Source: CAUZSH01 sp963582935 (GTDB lineage Bacteria; Pseudomonadota; Gammaproteobacteria; Francisellales; Francisellaceae). From it: DNA of 8,727 bases. Below, piece by piece: positions 1 to 7,031 of the stretch. The position numbers were made by a program, and so were the translations under genes. The notes under the pieces are model-generated. The model searched no databases. It was not told where the DNA came from and worked only from the letters and a program-made list of their open reading frames with translations. The DNA is taken from positions 1-8,727 of the forward strand of contig CAUZSH010000069.1 of the NCBI GenBank assembly GCA_963582935.1. The letters run 5' to 3'. How positions within the stretch are numbered: the first letter of the stretch is position 1; every line of letters begins with the position of its first letter.

Positions 1-19
1 GACTGTAGGCTTGTTTTTT

Positions 20-125
20 GGAAGATCGGTACGGAGGTGGGCGTCTGAGGCAAAACCATCTGCGAGGGTAGTGATTCGATTTTGGCAGGAGCCAAAATCT
101 TCTATGAACGACCGAGCAACACGCG
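20..125 (+). ncRNA. Structured RNA candidate, C4 antisense RNA-like
   Basis: No convincing protein is encoded here, but the plus strand can fold into a branched structure. An outer stem pairs TCGGT (26-30) with ACCGA (111-115). One inner hairpin pairs AGGTGG (35-40) with CCATCT (56-61). A second inner hairpin is a perfect 9-bp stem, GATTTTGGC (78-86) with GCCAAAATC (91-99), closed by an AGGA loop and flanked by a GTAG/CTAT extension (68-71 with 102-105). The sequence looks richer in GC than its surroundings. The overall look, and its position just before a small ORF with a good ribosome binding site, recall the phage P1/P7-type C4 antisense RNAs that lie upstream of icd/ant genes. The family assignment is from memory and not from a covariance search; the pairings are seen directly. 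I found no obvious long complementarity to the downstream start region. Confidence 0.4.
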
Positions 126-151
126 TTTATTTTTATTCATGAGGTACAAAA

Positions 152-331
152 ATGATACAGCTATCGTTAAATGAAAAAATACAATCCATGGCAAATAAGG
201 ACTATCTAGCAAAAATTTCATACGTTAAGCCATGCATTGATTTAGTTGTTGAATTTTTTAAATGCTCTGAAGACATCTACTTAACACCTATCTTAAGCTC
301 TTCTTGCACCTCAACGACGCCCTCTTTCTGA
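152..331 (+). CDS. Small ORF, probably a truncated phage-type gene
   Basis: This 59-codon ORF starts with MIQLSLNEKI and has a well-placed Shine-Dalgarno GAGG at 141-144, seven bases before the ATG. Its first 40 or so residues look like real protein. The last part, from about residue 43, runs antisense over the end of the recombinase fragment and is rich in Ser and Thr (SSSCTSTTPSF), so it is probably not native. The likely reading is the 5' end of a longer gene cut by recombination near 275. I do not recognise the family. If the upstream RNA is a C4 element, this would be in the place of an icd/ant-type anti-repressor gene, but that is inference only. Confidence 0.35.
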   Translation: MIQLSLNEKIQSMANKDYLAKISYVKPCIDLVVEFFKCSEDIYLTPILSSSCTSTTPSF

Positions 332-606
332 ACCTTTAAAAATTTGTAGTACGAGTGCCTACTAACACTATATGTTTTTAGCAGAGAACTAATGCTTAGT
401 TCCTCGTTCGCGTGGGCTTCGTATTGTACCAACTTACATATATTGACAACTTTCTTCTCCATACCTTTTGGGCGACCCCCTACCCTACCGCGAGCTTTAG
501 CTGCTTTAAGACCCTCTTTGGTTCTCTCACTAATCAACGATCTTTCAAACTGAGCCATTCCAGCAATGATAGTAGGACACGCCATTATTTTCATTCTGAA
601 TATCAA
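277..606 (-). pseudogene. Serine recombinase (resolvase/invertase) C-terminal fragment
   Basis: The 109-residue frame contains the end of a small serine recombinase. The segment MAQFERSLISERTKEGL (residues 17-33) is the long arm helix of the resolvase catalytic domain. It runs into KARGRVGGRPKG (37-48), the minor-groove arm, and then a helix-turn-helix region (about 70-90, SISSLLKTYSVSRHSYYKFL) that binds the res/inversion site. Tn3/Hin-family resolvases usually have about 180-200 residues. The first 100 or so, including the nucleophilic Ser near the N-terminus and the conserved Arg residues, are missing. The native similarity seems to begin around residue 13, so the first residues belong to the neighbouring sequence. 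The protein cannot be an active recombinase and is best read as the 5'-truncated remnant of a transposon or inversion module. Confidence 0.8.
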
Positions 607-869
607 ATAACGGTAAGTTAGAACAACTTCCTACAAAAAAATCCGTTCCAGCCGTCAGTATTGCACCGAATGGCAAACAAAACGTGGCGACATTTAAATA
701 TGCAGGCGCAACAGCCACGGTAGCCATCATCGGCACCAGAGGTACTTGTACAATTAATTTTAATGCATCAAGCGGAAGCGCTTCAATTGGAACGGTAAAA
801 CAACCATACAGGTTGCGGGGCCTTAACCTAGCTTACGGCTTACTTTTCATAAAGCGTCCACCTTTGTGA
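600..869 (+). pseudogene. Unassigned coding remnant, possibly prepilin or secreted protein C-terminus
   Basis: A frame open from just after a TGA at 597-599 to a stop at 867-869 reads like the C-terminal part of a small beta-rich exported protein. It has alternating Val/Thr/Ala strands (ATFKYAGATATVAIIGTRG) and then GTCTINFNASSGSASIG. Such a pattern occurs in the tails of type IV pilin-like proteins, but I cannot name a family. There is no ATG, signal peptide or prepilin N-terminus. The only internal start is a GTG at 684, with no clear ribosome binding site. The natural end is probably near 805; the last residues overlap the lyase terminator and stop codon. Most likely it is the 3' scrap of a gene cut at the recombinase fragment border (about 580-605). 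Confidence 0.25.
797..815 (-). terminator. Putative Rho-independent terminator after the ammonia-lyase
   Basis: On the minus strand, a CAACC/GGTTG stem (815-811 with 805-801) with a TGTAT loop is followed by TTTT (800-797). It begins 25 bases past the lyase stop codon at 840. The stem is only 5-6 bp, so termination may be partial, but its position fits the end of the APE transcript. Confidence 0.4.
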
Positions 870-2393
870 TTGTATCTTGGCAACAAAGGCTCGCAAATCT
901 CCCTCTAGTGGACGATCTTCTTTCACTAATTCAAAATCATTTAAGACTTCAATCATCATGTGTGCCAATGATTTAGAAATATGTTTCTTCTCTAATTCTT
1001 TTCGTTCCATGCGAATAATGATCGCCTGTGTAACCGCTAATAAGTGTGCAGCAAACACCTGCTCCGTCAGTTCTAACACACGCAAACAATCTCTCGCCGC
1101 TATCGTACCCATGCTCACCTTATCCTGATTGTGACATTCTGTTGAACGCGAAAAAACACTGGCGGGCATGGTCAGTTTTAACGCCTCAGCCGTCCATGCA
1201 GAAGTGCCAATTTGCACCGCCTTAAACCCATGATTAATTGCTTGGCGCTCACCTTCTGCAAAAGAAAGATTATCAGGCAAACCATGGTTGAATTTGGTGT
1301 CCATTAACAATGCCATTTGACGGTCTAACAAATCAGCAAGGTTAGCCACCTGCGTTTTCATGGTATCCATCACCGAAGCAATATGACCGCCATAAAAATG
1401 TCCACCATGCAGTACATGCTCCCCTTCACCATCAATAATGGGATTGTCGTTTGCACTGTTTAACTCATTTTCAATCATTTGGCGATACCAACCCATGGAG
1501 TCTTGTACCACACCAATGACATGTGGCGCACAGCGTAAGGAATAGCGATCTTGCAAACGACTGGAGTTTCGTGGCATTTCTTTGTGCTCCAGATCTGAAC
1601 GAATCCAAGCGGCAATCTGGTTTTGTCCAGGATGTGGCTTTACGGCAAAAAGCCTCTCATCAAAATGAAAGACATTCCCCTTCAATGCCACACTTGCCAT
1701 CGCCGTTAAACGCGCGGCTAATTTACAAAGATATTCCGTACGATGATAGGCTTCACACGCCAACGCTGTCATCACTGCTGTGCCATTCATAATGGCAAGC
1801 GCCTCTTTGGGTCGCAAGGTAATGGCATCCATTCCCAGCTTCTGATAAATCGATGTCGTGAGGTATTTCTCACCTTGATAAGTCACCTCACGCTCACCAA
1901 TCAGCACGCCAACCACATAAGATAGTGGGGTTAAGTCACCACTTGCCCCCACGGAACCTTCCTCTGGAATCACAGGGCATATATCTTTGTTTAGCAAAGT
2001 TTCAAATTGTTTCATTAAGGTCAAACTCACCCCTGAAACCCCTCGTGCAAGCGAACATAAACGCACAGCTAAAATGGCACGTGATTGTTCATGACTAAAA
2101 TAAGCGCCAAGCCCACAACCATGAAACCGAGAAAGGTGGATGGGAAGCTCATGCACTAAGTTTAAGGGGACCGATCGTCCACAAGAATCACCATAGCCTG
2201 TGGTGACGCCATAAATCACGCCATCTTCTTGTAAAAGCTTATCTAAAAAATCCACTCCCTTTTCAACTTTGTTCAAAAAATTCTGATCATCCGTTAAGTG
2301 AATCGGCACTTTATGGCGAGCGATATGAACAATATCTTCAATACTCAGTTCACGATTTCCAAAAGTAATGGCAGAGAGGTTATTTTTTTTCAT
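840..2393 (-). CDS. MIO-type aromatic amino acid ammonia-lyase (HAL/TAL family), APE cluster
   Basis: This 517-residue cytoplasmic enzyme removes ammonia from an aromatic amino acid without an added cofactor. The MIO group forms from Ala150-Ser151-Gly152 in GSVGASGDLTPL. Other family residues are the catalytic Tyr61 in YGVTTGYGD, Asn203 in IMNGT, YSLRC with Tyr284, and NDNP at 315-318. Length matches bacterial HAL (about 500-520). The substrate-selectivity pair, aligned by eye as RFHGCGLG, reads Phe90-His91. This differs from Ser-His of classical histidine lyases and His-Leu of Rhodobacter tyrosine lyase. Glu403 aligns with Glu414 of Pseudomonas HAL. There are no hut genes nearby, and the gene lies 17 bases behind apeJ with a GAGAAG ribosome binding site. 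The likely job is therefore supply of cinnamate or 4-coumarate as polyene starter rather than histidine degradation. Codons 2-4 form an A8 tract. Confidence 0.9.
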   Translation of the reverse strand: MKKNNLSAITFGNRELSIEDIVHIARHKVPIHLTDDQNFLNKVEKGVDFLDKLLQEDGVIYGVTTGYGDSCGRSVPLNLVHELPIHLSRFHGCGLGAYFSHEQSRAILAVRLCSLARGVSGVSLTLMKQFETLLNKDICPVIPEEGSVGASGDLTPLSYVVGVLIGEREVTYQGEKYLTTSIYQKLGMDAITLRPKEALAIMNGTAVMTALACEAYHRTEYLCKLAARLTAMASVALKGNVFHFDERLFAVKPHPGQNQIAAWIRSDLEHKEMPRNSSRLQDRYSLRCAPHVIGVVQDSMGWYRQMIENELNSANDNPIIDGEGEHVLHGGHFYGGHIASVMDTMKTQVANLADLLDRQMALLMDTKFNHGLPDNLSFAEGERQAINHGFKAVQIGTSAWTAEALKLTMPASVFSRSTECHNQDKVSMGTIAARDCLRVLELTEQVFAAHLLAVTQAIIIRMERKELEKKHISKSLAHMMIEVLNDFELVKEDRPLEGDLRAFVAKIQSQRWTLYEK

Positions 2394-2410
2394 GTGCTTC
2401 TCGTCTAGGG

Positions 2411-4159
2411 TTAGGGGGTCAATTTTTTAGAAGGTAATTCTTTAGAATCTAAAGCTTCAGGTACTTTCCAAATATCAAAAAAGTTAAACCATTGTAAAGG
2501 ATATTGTTGGCAATATCCTGATAGTTTATCTGCATATTTCTGAGCATAAGGCGCCAAAGAAGCGGCTCGATCTTTGCGATCTATTTTCATCTTGTCCGCA
2601 AATTCTTCATAGATGACTTGGAAATGGTTTCTATCCATTTTGATACACAACATAAAATAGACGGTTGTTTTCAGTATGCCACCCAACACAAAAGCACCTT
2701 CTGGAAAATAGGCAGTTTCGCCTAAAAAGTTGACTGGAATGGTGCGCTCAGGGCGTGTGGTTGAAGTGCGATCACCCATAATCACAATGAATTCGCCACG
2801 ATCAACCCGTTCTTTCAAATCCATCGCAACTTGAATATTCACATCTTGAATTTCTATCATATTTAATTTGCATTCGGGATTTAACGTTTCAAGTAAGCTA
2901 TTAAATTTCACCGCATGTTGGTTAAACACCAGTGCATTAATCGTCACATCAGGTTCAAAGCGAGACAACGCACGAGCAATTTCAATATTGCCTAGGTGTG
3001 CTGAGAAAATAATCCCACCTTGTTTTTTCGCTACATTTTCTTGAAATAAGCAGTGATTGGGAAAATCAATATGAGACATTTGAATTTCATTATTCCATAC
3101 CGAAAGCTTATCCACAGCCGATTCAGAAAAAGCCAGAAAATGTCGAAAACTTTTTTTAGCAACATCCTTATTTTGATCACTATAGGCTTCCAATATGCCT
3201 AAATACTTTTTAGAGGCTTTTTTAGAAATACGACTCACCAGATAAAAATAGGCAACAATCGGATAAAGCATCCAATAAATACACCGTTTTCCCAATACTC
3301 TATAAACAAACAACATAGCACGCATCGCAAAAAGGCTGCCTCGTTCATTTAATTCGGACCAGTGCTTTTCATTGGTGTTATTTTTTTTGGCTTGGGTTTC
3401 TGGTGTCTTCGCTTTCTTGTGCCTTTTTATGAGGCTAGGGATTCTAGGTAACATGCCAAAAAATAATTTTGTATGCATCCATGAGATAGAAAGATTATCT
3501 TGTAGCATTTTAAAATGGGAAGTCCCTTGTTCGGGATAAATAACTTTAGTTGGAATATAAAGCGTTTCCACCCCTTCCCAATATAGTTTCACCATGACTT
3601 CCATATCAAAATCCATTTTTTGACCCAAAGCATATTTCTCCATCACTTTTATGGTCACTGCCAAAGGGTACACCCTAAAGCCACACATCGAATCTTTAAG
3701 CGATCTTGACAGTGTTTCAATCATCACCCAAAAATCTGTAATCTTGCGCCCATAGAGACGACCTTTTGGAATAGATGCATCATAAATGGGTAATCCTGAT
3801 ATTAATTTCTCAGGGTGCTTTTTCATCTCTGCTAAAAATTTAGGGAAATCGCTCAAATCATGTTGACCATCTGCATCTATTTGAATGACATGCGAATAAC
3901 CTTTCCTACTTGCCTGTTTAATCCCTGCTTGAACCGCACCACCTTTTCCTATATTCCTCGATAATGTTAGCAGCGTCACCCAATCATATTGTGTTGCTAA
4001 TTTTTCCAGAATAAGTCGAGTTGATTCCTCACTACCATCATCAACCATCAAACAGGGCAAACCATAGGGTACGAGCGATTCTAAAACTTGTTCCATAGAA
4101 CTCCCATGATTATAATTGGGAATCACAATACAGCAGGACATCGGTTTATCAATGGACAT
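2411..4159 (-). CDS. apeJ: ApeJ-type glycosyltransferase 2 / LPLAT acyltransferase fusion
   Basis: The 582-residue protein joins two enzymes. Residues about 7-245 are a GT-A glycosyltransferase family 2 domain related to dolichol-phosphate mannosyltransferases, with the nucleotide-binding VDDGS (39-43) and the metal-binding DADGQ (95-99). A charged linker (about 247-275) leads to a hydrophobic stretch around 295-310. This is followed by a lysophospholipid acyltransferase domain of the HtrB/LpxL type, with His388 and Glu393 of the HX4E motif in SAHLGNIE and the MGDR motif at 461-464. This arrangement is typical of APE and flexirubin clusters, where the protein is thought to help attach the polyene to a membrane anchor; the acceptor is not shown by sequence. 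It probably works at the inner face of the inner membrane. The start lies 3 bases after the apeI stop. The linker codons contain an A8 run. Confidence 0.88.
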   Translation of the reverse strand: MSIDKPMSCCIVIPNYNHGSSMEQVLESLVPYGLPCLMVDDGSEESTRLILEKLATQYDWVTLLTLSRNIGKGGAVQAGIKQASRKGYSHVIQIDADGQHDLSDFPKFLAEMKKHPEKLISGLPIYDASIPKGRLYGRKITDFWVMIETLSRSLKDSMCGFRVYPLAVTIKVMEKYALGQKMDFDMEVMVKLYWEGVETLYIPTKVIYPEQGTSHFKMLQDNLSISWMHTKLFFGMLPRIPSLIKRHKKAKTPETQAKKNNTNEKHWSELNERGSLFAMRAMLFVYRVLGKRCIYWMLYPIVAYFYLVSRISKKASKKYLGILEAYSDQNKDVAKKSFRHFLAFSESAVDKLSVWNNEIQMSHIDFPNHCLFQENVAKKQGGIIFSAHLGNIEIARALSRFEPDVTINALVFNQHAVKFNSLLETLNPECKLNMIEIQDVNIQVAMDLKERVDRGEFIVIMGDRTSTTRPERTIPVNFLGETAYFPEGAFVLGGILKTTVYFMLCIKMDRNHFQVIYEEFADKMKIDRKDRAASLAPYAQKYADKLSGYCQQYPLQWFNFFDIWKVPEALDSKELPSKKLTP

Positions 4160-4162
4160 TCA

Positions 4163-4519
4163 TCAAGCCCTTCGCAGTTTACCTGAGGCGAAAACTATTC
4201 TGGCAGATGATACAGCCTCATCACTAAAGTATTTAAAGCTTAAAACATCTCCTTTTAACTGTAAAAACAAATTCACCTCCATCTCAGGCAGCATCACTTT
4301 CGTAAACTTCATTTGATCAATTTTTTTAAAATCCCGTTTTTCTATTTTCAATAACTCACAGGCATACTGAATGACCCAATCTACTTGCACCACGCCTGCT
4401 AATACAGGCATATTCTCAAAATGCCCATCAAAGTAAATAATTTCTTTGGGCACTTTCAAACGCAAGGTTACAGATGAACCGCTAATCTCGGCTTGTGATA
4501 ACATAATTGGATATTTCAT
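4163..4519 (-). CDS. apeI: ApeI-type hot-dog 3-hydroxyacyl-ACP dehydratase subunit
   Basis: The protein is 118 residues long, a single hot-dog fold of the FabA/FabZ-like group. The key motif is GHFENMPVLAGVVQ (32-45), with His33 in the place of the catalytic His of FabZ and the Pro-Val-Leu-x-Gly-Val signature. In APE systems ApeI pairs with a second dehydratase, ApeP, to remove water from the growing chain and build the conjugated double bonds. No ApeP gene is in this window. The ATG directly abuts the TAA of apeH with no gap, pointing to translational coupling. Assignment as an apeI homologue rests on the motif plus its position between the ligase and the GT/acyltransferase. Confidence 0.85.
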   Translation of the reverse strand: MKYPIMLSQAEISGSSVTLRLKVPKEIIYFDGHFENMPVLAGVVQVDWVIQYACELLKIEKRDFKKIDQMKFTKVMLPEMEVNLFLQLKGDVLSFKYFSDEAVSSARIVFASGKLRRA

Positions 4520-5866
4520 TTAAATGGTCTCAAATAATTTTTGTAAATCCGCCTGCACCATTTTACCTTGAGCATTTGTCGGGATTACCTCCACATAGCG
4601 GAACTTCTTTGGTAATAATACACGTTCGAAGTAAGGCGTTAACGCTTGTTGCAATAGTTTATTGACCGAAAGCTTCCCTTTTTCGACTAATATAGTATTG
4701 CCTATTTCCGATAATACCACCACCACGGCAATGTATTGTCGATGGTCACACATGGGAATGGCTCGGGAAGATTGCACCCAGGATGTTTGGTCTAAATGCT
4801 GTTCAATTTCGGTTAACGATACGCGTTTTTCTTCGATTTTAACAATACGATCCACTCGCCCCAGCAACGCAAATCTACCATTCTCCAAAATTTCTACTCG
4901 ATCACCCATGATAAAAGGATCACTCCCTGCAAAAAATGGAGAGTCCAAGCATAAACAACCAGAAGCCACATCCACTTCAATAGAGACACTCGGAAAACAT
5001 GCCCAATAGTCTTTACCTTCCAGCGCATGTTGCTGTCTATGTCCCACTCCACCTGTTTCGGTACTGCCCAAGACTTCAATGGGATAATATCCCAACGATT
5101 CTGCCACATTTTTAGCCTCGGCTTTCATTAATGACCCACCAGAAGAAAAGATCACCCAATCTCTAGCAATGTGTATCGCTTGAGGTAAACGCTTCAATAA
5201 AGCAGGGCTTGCCACCAAAACAACTTTCGACTGCTGATCAGCCAAACGTTGAATATCCTCAGGGTATTCTAAGGCTGGATAGCAAACGATTCTGCCCACG
5301 GCTAATGGCCATAGCACCGTAAAAAGCAACCCATAAATATGCTGATGAGAAACCGTGGTATAAATCGTTTTACCTTGCATTTTTTCACCGAAGCATTGTT
5401 CTAGATCTGCCACTTCACTAAATAATTGCACCAAACTACAAGCTATTTTTTTCGGGTTTCCCGTAGAGCCTGAAGTAAATAAAATAATTTCTTGCGATGG
5501 TTTTAATACCGACACACATGGCTTTTCATCTAGTATTTCTGGAAAACATGTTTGGGTTAAATGTGGGAAATCCGTCAAAATAGCATCATAGGATTTCACA
5601 AAGTTAGCCACTGTGCCTGCTTGATTGTTGGATAATAAAATGGGGATTCTTTGACTCGTCAACACGGCAAATAATGCCACACTAAATTGATAACTATTTT
5701 GATAGCACAATGCCCAGCGCTGGTGTGATGTGGCAAGAATATTGATTTGTAAGCTTGCGACATCTGCAAGAAATTTTTGCTTACTGATGCTTTTGCTTTC
5801 GTGCTGAAATGCGGTTTTATTGCAGGGGGATAGGAGGTCTTTCAAATATAGCTCTACCGGGTTCAT
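4520..5866 (-). CDS. apeH: ApeH-type AMP-forming aryl/acyl ligase
   Basis: This 448-residue ANL-superfamily adenylating enzyme uses ATP to activate a carboxylic acid and load it onto an acyl carrier protein or CoA. Visible motifs are the phosphate loop TSGSTGNPKK (131-140), GSTETGG (267-273), GDRVE (321-325), the hinge region GRVDRIVK (336-343) and PTNAQGK (429-435), with Lys435 as the adenylation lysine. It is shorter than the usual 500-550 residues, as is common for the APE ligase subgroup. In known APE clusters ApeH activates the aromatic starter (4-hydroxybenzoate type) for transfer to an ACP. Here the nearby ammonia-lyase suggests a cinnamate or coumarate starter. Its start overlaps the apeG stop by 4 bases (ATGA). 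Confidence 0.88.
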   Translation of the reverse strand: MNPVELYLKDLLSPCNKTAFQHESKSISKQKFLADVASLQINILATSHQRWALCYQNSYQFSVALFAVLTSQRIPILLSNNQAGTVANFVKSYDAILTDFPHLTQTCFPEILDEKPCVSVLKPSQEIILFTSGSTGNPKKIACSLVQLFSEVADLEQCFGEKMQGKTIYTTVSHQHIYGLLFTVLWPLAVGRIVCYPALEYPEDIQRLADQQSKVVLVASPALLKRLPQAIHIARDWVIFSSGGSLMKAEAKNVAESLGYYPIEVLGSTETGGVGHRQQHALEGKDYWACFPSVSIEVDVASGCLCLDSPFFAGSDPFIMGDRVEILENGRFALLGRVDRIVKIEEKRVSLTEIEQHLDQTSWVQSSRAIPMCDHRQYIAVVVVLSEIGNTILVEKGKLSVNKLLQQALTPYFERVLLPKKFRYVEVIPTNAQGKMVQADLQKLFETI

Positions 5867-6489
5867 GGGGTATCACTTCTTGTCTGTTTAATATTGTGAT
5901 CAATACGCTTCTTCACAAAAAACCGCACCACAAACTCCACCGCAAACAACAAACCCATTAACAAATAAGAGAGTAAGCCATTATAAAATGTCCAAACTGC
6001 CATGGAAGCAAAGAACACCGTCCATAGTGCAATTAAGGCATTCAATGTAAAAAAGATACACCACACCACAGTAACCTTACGAATATAAATCACGGCATCA
6101 GCAGGCAAATTCGGCTCAGTCAGACGTGCCAAGCGTTCAATCACGGTTGGTGGATAAAGAAGTGAATATCCAAAAACACCGAGCATTAATACACTGATCA
6201 AAACGGGGTAAAGCTTTATCATCAGCAGGCTATTTGAGATCACCCCCACAATACAAACTGCAAGCCCAACGCCCATAATAATCATGGGAATTAACTTGGT
6301 GCTATTGGAGGGTTGCGTCTTCGATACACTACGCTTTAACAAGACAAAACGAATCACAAAAATAAAAGCAATCACCAATGCCAAATAGCGTGGTGAAAAA
6401 TGCTGAATTCCAAAATAAATGGCAAAGGGATAACAGAGTATTAATAGTACCATCAATACGGTGAAAAGAGGTGTTAGGATTTTCCGCAT
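5863..6489 (-). CDS. apeG: ApeG-type integral membrane protein (COG4648 family)
   Basis: The 208-residue protein is very hydrophobic, with about six predicted membrane spans (roughly 8-28, 35-51, 67-85, 92-112, 139-161, 169-191) and a basic C-terminal tail. The loop PPTVIERLARLTEPNLP (113-129) and the segment YNGLLSYLLMGLLFAVEF (169-186) look like the conserved parts of the COG4648 family, which is found almost always in aryl polyene and related polyketide clusters between the ACPs and the ligase. Its biochemical role is unknown to me; inner-membrane localisation follows from the sequence. It begins 12 bases after apeF and overlaps apeH by 4 bases. Confidence 0.8.
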   Translation of the reverse strand: MRKILTPLFTVLMVLLILCYPFAIYFGIQHFSPRYLALVIAFIFVIRFVLLKRSVSKTQPSNSTKLIPMIIMGVGLAVCIVGVISNSLLMIKLYPVLISVLMLGVFGYSLLYPPTVIERLARLTEPNLPADAVIYIRKVTVVWCIFFTLNALIALWTVFFASMAVWTFYNGLLSYLLMGLLFAVEFVVRFFVKKRIDHNIKQTRSDTP

Positions 6490-6501
6490 TGGCCTATAAA
6501 C

Positions 6502-6768
6502 CTACTCAGGTGATACCGGCTTTGAAAGCTCAGCATGAATGACATTGACCACATCTTCAACCGTTCTCACGGCCTTGAACTCTTCAGGATTAAACTTACG
6601 CCCCGTCATCGTCTGCAAATGCACAATCAAATCCACGGCATCAATGCTATCGAGATCTAATTCTTCGTATAAATTTACCTCTAATTGCACATCTTCAGGT
6701 GCCACTTCAAAAAGCTCTTCCATGATCTTGCGTAATTCACCTAAAATATTCTCTCTTGAGGATTCCAT
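6502..6768 (-). CDS. apeF: Acyl carrier protein ApeF-like
   Basis: This is a small acidic acyl carrier protein. The phosphopantetheine attachment serine is Ser44 in LDLDSIDAVDL when counted from the upstream ATG at 6777, or Ser41 from the start chosen here. I prefer the ATG at 6766-6768. The Shine-Dalgarno GAGG lies 8 bases before it but only 3 bases before the ATG at 6775-6777, which also overlaps the end of apeE. With the preferred start the protein has 88 residues and the gene begins one base after the apeE stop. It is one of two carriers; in APE systems they hold the growing polyene and differ in which enzymes they meet. Confidence 0.88.
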   Translation of the reverse strand: MESSRENILGELRKIMEELFEVAPEDVQLEVNLYEELDLDSIDAVDLIVHLQTMTGRKFNPEEFKAVRTVEDVVNVIHAELSKPVSPE

Positions 6769-6769
6769 A

Positions 6770-7030
6770 TCATTCACCTCTATTTTGCTCGATAAATATG
6801 GCCAAAGTCACCACCGATTCAAAATGCTTATTGGTGGTATCATCCTCCGAGTTAATGGTGATATTATATTTCTTTTTCATGGCAACCCCTAATTCAAGCG
6901 CATCGATCGAATCCAAACCCAACCCTTCCACAAACAATGGTTCGTTGCTATCTATATCATCGATTGTCATATCTTCTAAATTAAGCGCCTCAATAATAAG
7001 TTGCTTTACTTCGTTTTCAAGATTGCTCAT
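6770..7030 (-). CDS. apeE: Acyl carrier protein ApeE-like
   Basis: The 86-residue acyl carrier protein has Ser41 in GLGLDSIDALEL as the phosphopantetheine site, followed by an acidic helix II typical of ACPs. It shares the DSIDA core with the next gene, but the rest is quite different, so the two carriers are not a recent duplication. The gene starts 1 base after the apeD stop with GGAAG spaced 8 bases from the ATG. An unlinked 4'-phosphopantetheinyl transferase or a host enzyme must activate it, as none is encoded here. Confidence 0.88.
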   Translation of the reverse strand: MSNLENEVKQLIIEALNLEDMTIDDIDSNEPLFVEGLGLDSIDALELGVAMKKKYNITINSEDDTTNKHFESVVTLAIFIEQNRGE

Positions 7031-7031
7031 G

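Noticed and set aside
545..736. Minus-strand ORF of 63 codons across the recombinase fragment border
   Set aside because: It crosses the junction between two unrelated remnants and has no motif; it is probably a shadow of both.
775..784. Perfect 10-base palindrome GAAGCGCTTC
   Set aside because: It is short, isolated and within a coding-like remnant; no partner copy or promoter makes it a convincing operator.
840..2393. Histidine utilisation (hut) pathway gene
   Set aside because: The lyase superficially matches HutH, but no hutU, hutI or hutG is present, the selectivity residues differ and the gene is embedded in an APE operon.
4662..5009. Plus-strand ORF of 115 codons inside apeH
   Set aside because: It lies fully antisense to apeH, whose adenylation motifs are intact; it has no recognisable motifs of its own and no sensible start context.
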